A stretch of 35,454 bases of DNA from an uncultured Eubacterium sp. (GCA_948470065.1 CAOKNO010000026.1:1-35454), one strand, 5' to 3'; positions 16,460-24,898 are shown, counted from the stretch's first letter. The notes: generated from the letters alone by a model not told the origin. Program-made: numbers and translations.

Positions 16460-17752
16460 TCACAGCATCTCCCAAAGCTGCTCGTTCATCCTATGATATG
16501 CCTCCCTGTCTTTTTTTGCCATTTGGATCCCTGCGCATCCTGCCAGTTCAAACAGCATATCCATCACCTTCCCTGGGCGAAACCCTGTCTTTTTCTCCAC
16601 CCATTCTTCCGTAACCCCGACAATCTCATGGGCTGCCAGGTTGCGCACCTCACGTTCTACGGTCCGTATCCCCCGCATCAGTTCCAATATGTTTTCATCC
16701 TCGCAAACCTGTTCCATAATCATTAACACCACATAAGAAGACAAATGTGTAAAGTCCCCCCAGTTCACATTCGGACGGATCCCCTTTTCTTTCAGCTTTT
16801 CCAAAGAAAGGCACCATGCGCCCTCTCTTGCCTGCGTCCCGATATCCTGGAACGAAAGATCGCAATACCGTTTCAGCACACGTTCCGATAAGGAATAAAA
16901 AACAGGCGTCACATCCCGGATAAAGTCGATGTACTGCTTCTTCCAAAGCTTCGCCTGCATTGCCAAAAGATATTCAAACTCTTTCATTTCCCGTTCCTGC
17001 ACAATCGGGAACCAACGGTCAATCCCATACTTCTTGCGGTTTCCATTCACAAACCGCAAATCCAGCCTGTTGCGCGCAATCGCAATCTCTAGGCATCCCC
17101 AAAACTCCTCCGAAGGCGCCTGATATAACGTTTCCGCCATAAGCTTTGCCGCCTCATAATCATACGCCAGCAGGTGCTTGTGTATATTCTCTTTGCGGAT
17201 ACGGTCTAACAAATACTTCGCGTCTGACACGCTACAGCGGTTCTCAAACCCCTCTTCCCTGTCCAGGTTGCACTCCCACTGTTCCTCTAGCTGATACGTG
17301 TCTTTGTTTTCATGCATTTTATTGCTGGATTTCGCCGGGGTGGACACCTGGATCGCCTGGACGTTCTTCCAAAGCATGGAAATAATCTGAAGTGAACATT
17401 TCATAGCTGGCGTACCAGAAGAAACATTTAAAAGAAATTCCTCCGGCTGATCCTTCCTCTGGATCTCTCCTACCAGCCGTTCAAACGAGTTGATAAACGC
17501 ATCAAAGACCTGGACGCGTTCCATGGATTCATCACGGATTGCCTCTACCTCAAACGTATGCCCCAATTCCTTTCCAAGCAGATGGACTGCCCTGCGGTAA
17601 CGGTCGTCCTTATCGTGGTATTGGCACATCTCTTTTGACAGATAGAGATAGACCTTATCCGGCCGGTAGACCCTGCAGATATGCAGTACCCCGCCGTCTG
17701 CACAATTCGAGATTGGATCTGTGCTTCCAATCGCACTGAATAGCACCTTCAC
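16460..17752 (-). CDS. csm6: Csm6: CARF-HEPN ribonuclease of the type III-A CRISPR system
   Basis: A 430-residue cyclic-oligoadenylate-activated RNase. The N-terminal CARF domain (about 1-190) begins VLFSAIGSTDPISN and includes NVSSGTPAMKCSLQII, typical of the Csm6 ligand-binding fold. The C-terminal HEPN domain carries the R-x4-H motif RNLAAH (R370, H375), the expected RNase site. Length is normal for Csm6 (about 430). The GTG at 17752 is chosen because AGGAGG lies 8 bases upstream; an upstream in-frame TTG at 17776 has no such site. It is separated from csm5 by the CRISPR array and follows the array by 60 bases, in the same direction, so it is probably the last cas gene of the operon. In this family Cas10-made cOA binds CARF and unleashes non-specific RNA cleavage by HEPN. 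Confidence 0.93.
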   Translation of the reverse strand: MKVLFSAIGSTDPISNCADGGVLHICRVYRPDKVYLYLSKEMCQYHDKDDRYRRAVHLLGKELGHTFEVEAIRDESMERVQVFDAFINSFERLVGEIQRKDQPEEFLLNVSSGTPAMKCSLQIISMLWKNVQAIQVSTPAKSSNKMHENKDTYQLEEQWECNLDREEGFENRCSVSDAKYLLDRIRKENIHKHLLAYDYEAAKLMAETLYQAPSEEFWGCLEIAIARNRLDLRFVNGNRKKYGIDRWFPIVQEREMKEFEYLLAMQAKLWKKQYIDFIRDVTPVFYSLSERVLKRYCDLSFQDIGTQAREGAWCLSLEKLKEKGIRPNVNWGDFTHLSSYVVLMIMEQVCEDENILELMRGIRTVEREVRNLAAHEIVGVTEEWVEKKTGFRPGKVMDMLFELAGCAGIQMAKKDREAYHRMNEQLWEML

Positions 17753-17812
17753 TCCTGTTCCCTCCTTCGCTCCCAAACACCTGATCCCTAAATCCCATCA
17801 CGCAGATTCAAC

Positions 17813-18035
17813 AATTCCGTCCCCTTCCGGGGTACTATCTTACAATTATGAATATTCCATTAGGTGGAAATGCATATTTTCCGTCCCCTTCCGGGGAAAA
17901 CATTCTTTCCAAGATGATATTTACCAAATTTATTAATTATAGGAGTTTTCCGTCCCCCTTAGGGAAACAAATGCCAATCAAAACATGAGGTAATATATTT
18001 CAGGATTCCCTTAGCCGTCCGCCCCTTTAACAGAG
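17813..18035 (-). CRISPR. Short decaying type III-A CRISPR array, four 25-base repeats and three spacers
   Basis: Repeats: 17813-17837, 17877-17901, 17946-17970 and 18011-18035; spacers of 39, 44 and 40 bases. The best repeat read on the minus strand is GTTTTCCCCGGAAGGGGACG followed by GAAAA: a CCCC-GGAA-GGGG hairpin and an ACGGAAAA tail. That tail resembles the 8-base crRNA tag of S. epidermidis Csm (ACGAGAAC), which sets the minus orientation. The 18011 repeat keeps only the core CCGTCC plus C-rich part, and the 17946 repeat has a broken hairpin. The array begins 9 bases after the csm5 stop; no separate leader is visible. Confidence 0.85.
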
Positions 18036-18043
18036 TTATCCTC

Positions 18044-19267
18044 CTAATGTCTAATGTACCATATTCCCCTATCCTCTGTCAATGATGAACCCAGCCTGTA
18101 CACAGGCAGCCCAGGGGACGCCTCCTGGGACGCCGTCCGTCCACCTTGCTCCATCAACCTCATCCTACAATGCCCCATCTGGCGCCTTTCCCCTTTGTAA
18201 TACGCCACTTTACAGACATGCGGCGATACGCCAAGCGCCTGATCCTCCTCATGCTTATGGCTCCTTGGGACGCCCGTTGCCTGGAAAATATCCATTGCCG
18301 CCTGTACCCCCTCTTTTTCCCCAAACAACGGATACACTCCCGTCTTCGTCGCAAACCCAACTCCGCCGCCAAGCCATACGTCCTGCCCTTCTGGCAGCCC
18401 TAACCCTGGGTAGTTCTTTAAGAAACACGCATGATACATCTGCCCGAACCTTGCCACCGCCTGCACCAGGCTATCTTTTGTGATATCGCAGATAGTCGTA
18501 TCTACCGTAACCTGGCACGGTATCACAGTCCCTGGGCGCAGCGCTTCACGCAGCATGTTTAACCGCCTCTCTGTACCGTCCGTATGCAATTCCACACGCT
18601 GGCAAAGCGCCAGATCCTCACAAGACAACGGCTTACTGTCACCAACCAAAAGCCCTGCCAGCTTATCGTTTGCCGGGCTATCCGGCTGCCTGAAATTCCG
18701 CCCCAACGTCCGGTACGCGGCCTGTTCCATCTGTGCCGACTCCCGTTTGCATATCCCACGGAACGGCCTTCCGGTTTTCTTGTTTTGCATCAAGGCATCT
18801 GAAACGCCCTTTTTTACGTCCTGGTATTTCCCTGGGCGTTCCATTATATCGTTTGCCAGCAGGATGGTCCGCAGCATCCCTTTGATGGAACTTCCTGGCA
18901 CATACGGATTTCCGTAAGGATCCTTGTTAAACTCCAGGATTGGCAATTTACCCCGTGGCTCTAAAACGGCATCTGCACCGTCTACCTCATAACGGGCGCA
19001 CGGCAAGTATTGCCCGCGCAGGATCCCACGTCCTTCAAGCCATCTCCCCACATCTTCCCGGTTTTTGCCTAACAAGAATGCTTCGTATGCTTCCATCAGG
19101 CCTTCCTTTGCCAGCAGACAAGACAGCTTTACCGGATCCATCACGGCCACACGTTGATCCTGCGGGAAAAACGCATATTCCTTTTTCCCGATCTCTTTCC
19201 CATTTCCAATAAAAACAGGTCCTTCCACCGTCAATTCTAAGTCGTAAACCTGATATACCTCTTTCAT
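18044..19267 (-). CDS. csm5: Csm5: RAMP-family subunit of the Csm complex
   Basis: A 407-residue RAMP protein. It carries the family marks VEGPVFIGNGKEIGK at the N-terminus, a glycine-rich loop GSSIKGMLRTILL near residue 130, and GGGVGFATKTGVYPLFG in the C-terminal half. In type III-A complexes Csm5 caps the 3' end of the crRNA and recruits trimming nucleases. The start at 19267 overlaps the csm4 stop (ATGA) and has GGAGG 7 bases upstream, giving translational coupling; an upstream in-frame ATG at 19285 lacks a ribosome site. The CRISPR array follows its stop codon after 9 bases. Confidence 0.92.
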   Translation of the reverse strand: MKEVYQVYDLELTVEGPVFIGNGKEIGKKEYAFFPQDQRVAVMDPVKLSCLLAKEGLMEAYEAFLLGKNREDVGRWLEGRGILRGQYLPCARYEVDGADAVLEPRGKLPILEFNKDPYGNPYVPGSSIKGMLRTILLANDIMERPGKYQDVKKGVSDALMQNKKTGRPFRGICKRESAQMEQAAYRTLGRNFRQPDSPANDKLAGLLVGDSKPLSCEDLALCQRVELHTDGTERRLNMLREALRPGTVIPCQVTVDTTICDITKDSLVQAVARFGQMYHACFLKNYPGLGLPEGQDVWLGGGVGFATKTGVYPLFGEKEGVQAAMDIFQATGVPRSHKHEEDQALGVSPHVCKVAYYKGERRQMGHCRMRLMEQGGRTASQEASPGLPVYRLGSSLTEDRGIWYIRH

Positions 19268-20268
19268 GGCGCCACCTCCATCCACAACGGCTTTGCATAT
19301 CGGTATACCGGATGGCTTCCCCCTGCGCTGACGTCGTAGATATCTCCTTCAAACCGTTCCTGAAAGCAAGATCCCGCTTGCATAACGTACAGATCCCGTT
19401 TCCTCCTTGGCTCCTTTGCATATACCTCCGACGCCACAAAGCCTCCCCGCCTGGCGAGAAGGTAGCTTGCATGTGCCAGTGACGTCTCCAGTTCTTCGTC
19501 TTTGGGAAGGCAGGCAGAAAGCGACATATAGACAGGCTTCCCACTCCCCAGCGGTTCCTCCCGGTATCTGGCCGCTTCTTCCTGTTTTGGCTTAAGCGCC
19601 CCCTGTAGCTGCCCGCGCACCAGGCGTCCCTTCCAATCATCTGGCACTTCCTCCCGTTCCAGCAAAAACCTGCCCAGCCCTGCCGTACGTTTCCCGCCAA
19701 TCCCGGACAGGGGCAAGGCTTCTATGGATTGCTCTGCAAACGCGGCGTCTTCTTTTGTTTCGTAGCCTGCAATTACATACAGCCCGCTCCCTGGATAGAA
19801 GGCATATATCCCAATCTGGTAAGGCATTGCTTCCTCCATGCCCCGGACAGCCGCAATGGCGCGTAGCTCTGCTTGCCCCAGATGTTCCTTCAGACGGTTG
19901 GCTTCCATCTTCACATCTAGTTCCCCGGTTAGATATTCCTCCAGCTTCTGGGCTGGAACGTACGGCAGCTTCTTATATGCCTTTTTCAACGTAGAATCCC
20001 CTTGCCCCTGTCCGGCTTCGATTTTCAACATTGGCTTTGGCAGGTAGTAGGTATCACCAATATATGGGAATGCGTCTGAAATCCGTATGCTCCCCCGCCG
20101 CGCCCTCAGCGCCAGCTCTTCTAGCTTCTGGCCGCCCTGCTTGACGCATTCTTGGCACATAGCGGAAAAAAACGTATCCGCAAGGAAGGTATTGGATGCA
20201 TCTTCCAAGGAATGTTTCCCAAAATGCACCGACGTGGTAAATACAAGCTTATAAATCTGGTATTCCAT
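19264..20268 (-). CDS. csm4: Csm4: crRNA 5'-tag-binding RAMP subunit
   Basis: A 334-residue RAMP protein with a typical Csm4 start (YKLVFTTSVHFGKHSLEDAS), the AFPYIGDTYYLPKPML segment near residue 66 and a glycine-rich loop GIGGKRTAGLGRF near 190. In the complex Csm4 binds the crRNA 5' handle and contacts Cas10. It begins 3 bases after the csm3 stop and overlaps csm5 by 4 bases. Of the Csm subunits here it is the more diverged type, but the gene order makes the identity secure. Confidence 0.92.
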   Translation of the reverse strand: MEYQIYKLVFTTSVHFGKHSLEDASNTFLADTFFSAMCQECVKQGGQKLEELALRARRGSIRISDAFPYIGDTYYLPKPMLKIEAGQGQGDSTLKKAYKKLPYVPAQKLEEYLTGELDVKMEANRLKEHLGQAELRAIAAVRGMEEAMPYQIGIYAFYPGSGLYVIAGYETKEDAAFAEQSIEALPLSGIGGKRTAGLGRFLLEREEVPDDWKGRLVRGQLQGALKPKQEEAARYREEPLGSGKPVYMSLSACLPKDEELETSLAHASYLLARRGGFVASEVYAKEPRRKRDLYVMQAGSCFQERFEGDIYDVSAGGSHPVYRYAKPLWMEVAP

Positions 20269-20271
20269 ACG

Positions 20272-20931
20272 CTACACTTCCTCCAGCATTTGGCGGCACT
20301 TCCCTACAATCTCCTCAGATACCGTGCCAATCACAACCTTTGCGTCCAACCCCTGGAACTTCACTTTTCCGTATCCCCTAGAGCCGTTGCCTCCTAGATA
20401 ATCAAACTGCAGCAGCCGAAATCCCTGGGAAATTACCTCGAAATCCTCTATGACTTCCGTTTCCTTTGATACCTCGTAAACCATATCGATCGAAAACCTC
20501 GCCCCCCTGACGACACGTTCTACCTGCCTGGGGTTTGCGACTGCCGTAATCCGGTCGATGGAGTTTTCAAACTTTATCTCCGTCATACCCATAAGCCCTT
20601 GTCCGCGCAATTCCTTTTCATTGCATATCACCATATCGGACACCAGGATACGGCTTCTCTTTGCCCTGCCTTTTTGGGATGTGCCAAACACCCTGGCGAG
20701 ACGTTCGTTATCTTCATTCGGGCTTTTTACAATGCCTTCGTTATACACTTTGGCCAAAAGGGCGCGCATCTTACCTTTTAAGGAACTCCCTGGCACCATC
20801 GGCTGGTTCGTCCTTATATCACGTACCACCGGAGAATCCACCGCGCCGATTGCCGCAAATGCACAAGATCCTCCGATATGCATCCCTGTTACTGCTTCCA
20901 TCTGCCCTGTCACTTGTATCTTTGCATACAT
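20272..20931 (-). CDS. csm3: Csm3: backbone RAMP with target-RNA cleavage site
   Basis: A 219-residue backbone subunit that polymerises along the crRNA and cuts bound target RNA at 6-base intervals. The catalytic Asp is present as D32 in GAVDSPVVRD, at the same position as the known catalytic residue of S. epidermidis Csm3. H18, GSSLKGKMRALL near 49 and the C-terminal glycine-rich loop GGNGSRGYGK are also conserved. It lies 11 bases after csm2 and 3 before csm4. All visible features suggest an active slicer. Confidence 0.95.
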   Translation of the reverse strand: MYAKIQVTGQMEAVTGMHIGGSCAFAAIGAVDSPVVRDIRTNQPMVPGSSLKGKMRALLAKVYNEGIVKSPNEDNERLARVFGTSQKGRAKRSRILVSDMVICNEKELRGQGLMGMTEIKFENSIDRITAVANPRQVERVVRGARFSIDMVYEVSKETEVIEDFEVISQGFRLLQFDYLGGNGSRGYGKVKFQGLDAKVVIGTVSEEIVGKCRQMLEEV

Positions 20932-20942
20932 CTCCGTTCCCC

Positions 20943-21338
20943 CTAGCTTTCTCTTCCACCATAAAATTTATGGTATGCCACCAACGCTTCCATATAATGG
21001 CTGAACAAGAGATACTGTTTCTTGCTGTTTCCAATCTCCTGGATACAGGATAAAATATCTGCATCTTCTACGAAATTCCGAACAGACGGTTCCTTGCCTG
21101 CCTCGTAGACAAAACGTACCTTCAGGTAATCCACCCTCCCCTTTAGTTCGTCGCATAGCTCCTCTTGCTTCGAGTTCAGCGCTTCATGATAAAGATCCGT
21201 CGTCATCGCCAGAAGGTTCCTGATTTTCGAGGTTGTCACCATTGGCAATGGCCTTCCATTGCGCAGGTTTTTCCTGGCTTTGTGCTTTTTAATCGCTGCC
21301 TCTGCCTGTTCTACATACGTCTTCTCTGTAATTACCAT
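20943..21338 (-). CDS. csm2: Csm2: small helical subunit of the Csm complex
   Basis: A 131-residue mostly helical small subunit that lines the crRNA-target channel. Start: MVITEKTYVEQAEAAIKK; C-terminus: KKQYLLFSHYMEALVAYHKF, as is usual for Csm2. The ATG at 21338 is chosen because GAGGTGG lies 5-6 bases upstream and the length fits the family. An ATG at 21428, inside cas10, would add 30 residues of basic sequence and cannot be excluded. Identification rests partly on position between cas10 and csm3. Confidence 0.88.
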   Translation of the reverse strand: MVITEKTYVEQAEAAIKKHKARKNLRNGRPLPMVTTSKIRNLLAMTTDLYHEALNSKQEELCDELKGRVDYLKVRFVYEAGKEPSVRNFVEDADILSCIQEIGNSKKQYLLFSHYMEALVAYHKFYGGRES

Positions 21339-21393
21339 CCCATCCACCTCTGCTTCTCTTGCCAGTCCTCTGTATTCTGGTACCGTCTCTGCC

Positions 21394-23754
21394 CTATCCT
21401 TCTTCCTTATCACGGATCTGATACGCATAGATCGTCATCGCCGTCTTAAGCTGCCTACAGTCCTTCTCCTGCCGGATCCACTGGTACATCTTCCTGGAAA
21501 ATGCCTGATACCTGGCCTTCTCTTCCTGGCTGGATTCTTCCTTTGGCTCCATACACGCCAGCAAGTACACATACCGTGCAACATTGATTTTCTCTTCCTG
21601 GCTGCGCACCAGTTCCAGCAAATGATATAAAAAAACCTTGCCATGCTGCTCAGAATGCCGGAAAAAACCGGAAACCGCCTGGTACTTCTCCAAAAGCACC
21701 TCGTCCACAAATTCCTCCCAGCAATACGTGCCGTCACCGATCGTATACCAATCCCCCGATTCCTTATCATACACTTTATGGGTGCTTCCATCGGGCAAAA
21801 ACGTCACCGCATTTTTCCCTGGCAGCATCTTGGCATCCTCCTCCAAATCCGCTGTTTCCTTTGCGCTGATATGAATGGGGAATTTAGACTGGTATAAGCC
21901 AATGCCTGCCGATAAGGACAATGTCCCTTCCGTATATTTATGGAATGCCTGCCGGATGTCGACAGACGCTTCTAAAATATCATCCCAAGCCCCAACCAGG
22001 AACAGATCGTCCCCGCCGGAATAGACAACAGCCGCCTTACGCGCTTCCTTTACCCTACCATCTAAGGTGTACTCTGGGTTTTCTAATATCGTATTGATAT
22101 AACGCTTGAAAAACAGCGACATCTGCCTAGAAAACGCTGCTGTCCGTAAAAGCGTCACATACTTATCGCCATGTCTGCCGCTCTCAAAGCCTGATACAAA
22201 AGCCTTGCCCAGGTTATCGACGTCTGCCCGCAGGATCCCGACGCGTGCAATCCCTTCGGCCTGGCTTGCCAACCCAACAAACGTATCCCCTGTGCTATAG
22301 CTTCCAACCCACAGCCGAAAAGCCTTCTGCCCAAAAACAGTGGTTTGATTCTTCCGATAAGCACGCAGGAACCCTGCGTCCCGCGCCACCCGTTTCTCTA
22401 AGCTGCCTGCGCTGTCTGCCGTAAGGTACGCCCCAAATGGCAGCGGCAAAACGTCATCCCCGCTGGTACTGCTGACTGTAAAGAACTCACCGTACAAGAT
22501 TACCTTTGAAAGCTGCAAAAGAGATGCGCAAAACGGGCAGGCGCCATCTTCTAGGATCCTATCCTGCCGTTTGCATACCTTACATTCCCGGCTCATATCC
22601 TCTGGGTTCTTCCGGTTTAACGCCTGGATCTGATCCGCCGTATACCTTGCAGTTTTTTTCCTGGAAATCAGATCTGACATTGCACGGAATATCCCTGCAT
22701 AAGAACCAGAAGGCTCGTTGCGCAGCCCATTGGCGCTGCACGGTACGAAGCCGGAAGCCGCATATAAGGAAATATCAAACCGATCCAGCATCCATGTATT
22801 CAGTTCCTGTTCCAATTCCTGGGCAACCTCCCTGGCACGCCTGGTGTTCGGGAGCAGAAGGTAACAATGCCCCCCACCGGAATACAACAGGTTTGCCCTG
22901 GACAGGCCAAGACGTTCTAGCAGCGTATCTATGATATGCTCCATCATAAACTCTAGATAGAACGAGCGCGCCCTTAAGTTCCGCAGCGCCCCCTCGCTGT
23001 GTATGGTATAAATAAATCCTTGGATCCCGGAAACATCCATAGAATACAATGCAAATGCCGGTTCCTCCCAAAACCCCTTCTCCTGGCAAAAAAGCACAGA
23101 TTTGTAATCCTTCACTTGCTTTTCCTCCAGATATGCATAGATACAGGAGCAGCAGGCTGCCGTCAGCTTCATATGGTCATACAAGGAAATATCCGAAAGG
23201 CCATCCTCTGGGGATGAAGCCGGGATACCGCCTAATATTTCTTCTAACAGTTCCATCAACGGATTAATGTACTCCTCCTCCCATAGAACCTGCTGCAAGC
23301 CAACGAGCAGTTTTTGCCGGATATGCTGGTAAAACGTATTGTCATAGCACATCGGCGTTTCTTCGGGATACGGGATCCCAGGTTCCTTTCTCTGGCTTAC
23401 GTATTTCTTTTGCTCATTCCCATTTAAGATATTAAACACCGATTCTAATGGGACTCCATAGATCCCATGATCCCCTATATCCCCGCCTCCTCTATCCTCC
23501 GCCAAAGACGCAGCCTGATCTGCAAAATACATGAGATAGGCAAAGGAATGGCATGGGAGATCTGCATGTTCTAGGTCCGCCTTATGATGGAAATGCACAG
23601 GCTCTAGGATACGTTCTTCCTCCATATGGGCTTCCTCTTTCAGGAATGTATAGCCGCTTGCACCGTATCCCATTCCGCTCCTGTCTGGATCCACGACCTT
23701 CCCGATATCATGGAGCAGCCCTCCGATTGTAATCTGTACTTCATCTTTTGTCAT
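21394..23754 (-). CDS. cas10: Cas10/Csm1: HD nuclease and cyclic-oligoadenylate synthetase subunit
   Basis: A 786-residue signature subunit of type III systems. The HD domain has LLHDIGK (H15-D16), followed by HFHHKADLEHAD. Palm 1 (YSGGGHCYLLLP, near 291) is the usual degenerate copy. A zinc-binding insertion has C391-x2-C394 and C406-x2-C409. Palm 2 carries the intact GGDD at about 580-583 (VVYSGGDDLFLVG), the cOA synthesis site. Both the target-dependent ssDNase and the second-messenger synthetase therefore look intact. The ATG at 23754 is chosen because GGAGG lies 5 bases upstream; an ATG at 23766 overlaps that site. It follows cas6 by 64 bases and precedes csm2 by 55. Confidence 0.95.
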   Translation of the reverse strand: MTKDEVQITIGGLLHDIGKVVDPDRSGMGYGASGYTFLKEEAHMEEERILEPVHFHHKADLEHADLPCHSFAYLMYFADQAASLAEDRGGGDIGDHGIYGVPLESVFNILNGNEQKKYVSQRKEPGIPYPEETPMCYDNTFYQHIRQKLLVGLQQVLWEEEYINPLMELLEEILGGIPASSPEDGLSDISLYDHMKLTAACCSCIYAYLEEKQVKDYKSVLFCQEKGFWEEPAFALYSMDVSGIQGFIYTIHSEGALRNLRARSFYLEFMMEHIIDTLLERLGLSRANLLYSGGGHCYLLLPNTRRAREVAQELEQELNTWMLDRFDISLYAASGFVPCSANGLRNEPSGSYAGIFRAMSDLISRKKTARYTADQIQALNRKNPEDMSRECKVCKRQDRILEDGACPFCASLLQLSKVILYGEFFTVSSTSGDDVLPLPFGAYLTADSAGSLEKRVARDAGFLRAYRKNQTTVFGQKAFRLWVGSYSTGDTFVGLASQAEGIARVGILRADVDNLGKAFVSGFESGRHGDKYVTLLRTAAFSRQMSLFFKRYINTILENPEYTLDGRVKEARKAAVVYSGGDDLFLVGAWDDILEASVDIRQAFHKYTEGTLSLSAGIGLYQSKFPIHISAKETADLEEDAKMLPGKNAVTFLPDGSTHKVYDKESGDWYTIGDGTYCWEEFVDEVLLEKYQAVSGFFRHSEQHGKVFLYHLLELVRSQEEKINVARYVYLLACMEPKEESSQEEKARYQAFSRKMYQWIRQEKDCRQLKTAMTIYAYQIRDKEEG

Positions 23755-23818
23755 AGAAACCTCCATCTTCCCGCATAACTACCCGCTCCATCCAATGGCT
23801 TCACAATATCATCTCTCC

Positions 23819-24556
23819 CTATACAGCCCTTACCGCCCCCATCCCCATGGCCGTCTTAATCCCGACTCCCGCATATTCCCCAAACCGGAACAGCATATGC
23901 AAGAAATCCACCATTGCCTGCGGGCCGTCTACCCGTACGGTTATCTGCCCTAGGAATGCAGGCACCCTTACGCCCCGGATGGGATACTGGCAGCTTCTAA
24001 GATGATATTGCACGACCTTGCTGTAAGTAAGGAGCTGCTCTAACAATCCCTCGCTCCCAACCGTTTCTGTGTCGGAAGCCGCATCGTACTTGTTCATCAG
24101 GCTTTGGTAGATAAGGCGCAGCTTGGGGATATTGACATATTCCCCTCTCTGCTTAAAAGCTGTGGGTGTTACAAACGAAAGCTTGAGATAACGTTGTGAG
24201 CCTTCAAAGCAATACTTCTCTACAAACTCATTTTTTGCGATCTGATGTAGCTTCTTTGCCGCCACAGACACCTCCCATCCATCGTCTTCCATCGTAAAAG
24301 CGCGAAACTTGCTGTCCAGCAATGGAAGTAGGATGTGTTGGAACGCTTCTTGGTTTGTCGTGGTAATATTCCAGATATTTTTCTCATTTTGACGGATCAC
24401 CGATTGGCTATATGGATGTAATTCAGATTTGTGGAGTAGGCTGGCATACGTTTCCCCAACCTGCTCCATTAAGATGCTTTGCAGGACAGCCGCTTTCTGA
24501 TAAGGGATAAAATCCCCTTGCGCCGTCCTTAACTCTATCTGTAACCTTGCAAGCAT
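23819..24556 (-). CDS. cas6: Cas6: CRISPR pre-crRNA endoribonuclease
   Basis: A 245-residue Cas6 of the RAMP fold. The N-terminus MLARLQIELRTAQGDFIPY leads into the first ferredoxin-like fold. A candidate catalytic His lies in LLHKSELHPYSQS near 40-47. The C-terminal glycine-rich loop GVGIKTAMGMGAVRAV is the hallmark of the family. The ATG at 24556 is chosen because the protein then has normal Cas6 length and GGGAG lies upstream; the open frame runs 80 codons further but reads as non-coding over a separate small ORF. It would cut the repeats at 17813-18035 to release crRNAs with an ACGGAAAA tag. First recognised cas gene of the operon. Confidence 0.92.
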   Translation of the reverse strand: MLARLQIELRTAQGDFIPYQKAAVLQSILMEQVGETYASLLHKSELHPYSQSVIRQNEKNIWNITTTNQEAFQHILLPLLDSKFRAFTMEDDGWEVSVAAKKLHQIAKNEFVEKYCFEGSQRYLKLSFVTPTAFKQRGEYVNIPKLRLIYQSLMNKYDAASDTETVGSEGLLEQLLTYSKVVQYHLRSCQYPIRGVRVPAFLGQITVRVDGPQAMVDFLHMLFRFGEYAGVGIKTAMGMGAVRAV

Positions 24557-24657
24557 AGTACCCGCGCTCCCTTCTTTCGTACTTCCCGCCAAAGCGCCAG
24601 GGCATTTCTGGCTTCCCGGCCGCTTGCTCCAAGATAACATTCTGTAAAAAAAGAGCA

Positions 24658-24813
24658 TTATTCCTGTTCTTCGTCTGGCTGCCAGCCTGAAATAATGCGT
24701 TCCAACTCCCTGTTCTCTTTGTGTAAACGCAGCGCATCTGCCAAAAGCCAGGCACAGGCAAAAACGACACATAAGAATCCACACAATCCCTTCCATGCCA
24801 AGGAAGCTGCCAT
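24658..24813 (-). CDS. 51-residue single-pass membrane protein upstream of cas6
   Basis: Starts MAASLAWKGLCGFLCVVF and ends ISGWQPDEEQE. One hydrophobic helix covers about residues 7-27, followed by a charged, helical, acidic tail (RLHKENRELERII). The ribosome site AAAGGGG lies 8 bases upstream of the ATG. It is the first gene on the same strand as cas6, about 100 bases ahead of it, and the nearest upstream gene (ttcA-like) ends 150 bases away. It is probably real and may be the leader gene of the CRISPR operon. Function unknown; a membrane-linked accessory role is only a guess. It matches no Cas family I recognise. Confidence 0.6.
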   Translation of the reverse strand: MAASLAWKGLCGFLCVVFACAWLLADALRLHKENRELERIISGWQPDEEQE

Positions 24814-24844
24814 TTTCAATTCCCCTTTCTATTCAAATCCCAAA

Positions 24845-24898
24845 GACCTAAATTGACCTATTCACCATATCACATTTCTGGGATTCTTCCTATAGGAA
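24845..24898. promoter_or_regulatory. Candidate control sites ahead of the CRISPR operon
   Basis: Two direct repeats GACCTA (24845-24850, 24855-24860) are one helical turn apart. A perfect 12-base palindrome TTCCTATAGGAA lies at 24887-24898. Both lie between the ttcA-like gene and the 51-residue ORF. No convincing -35/-10 pair was found here. The role as binding sites is inferred from symmetry and spacing. Confidence 0.35.

Noticed and set aside
24423-24782. A 119-residue minus-strand ORF upstream of and overlapping cas6
   Set aside because: It overlaps both the cas6 start region and the better supported 51-residue ORF in another frame, and its sequence has no domain character.
24557-24796. 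An 80-residue N-terminal extension of Cas6
   Set aside because: The extension reads through the 51-residue ORF in another frame, is unlike Cas6 and would make the protein too long; ATG 24556 fits the family start.
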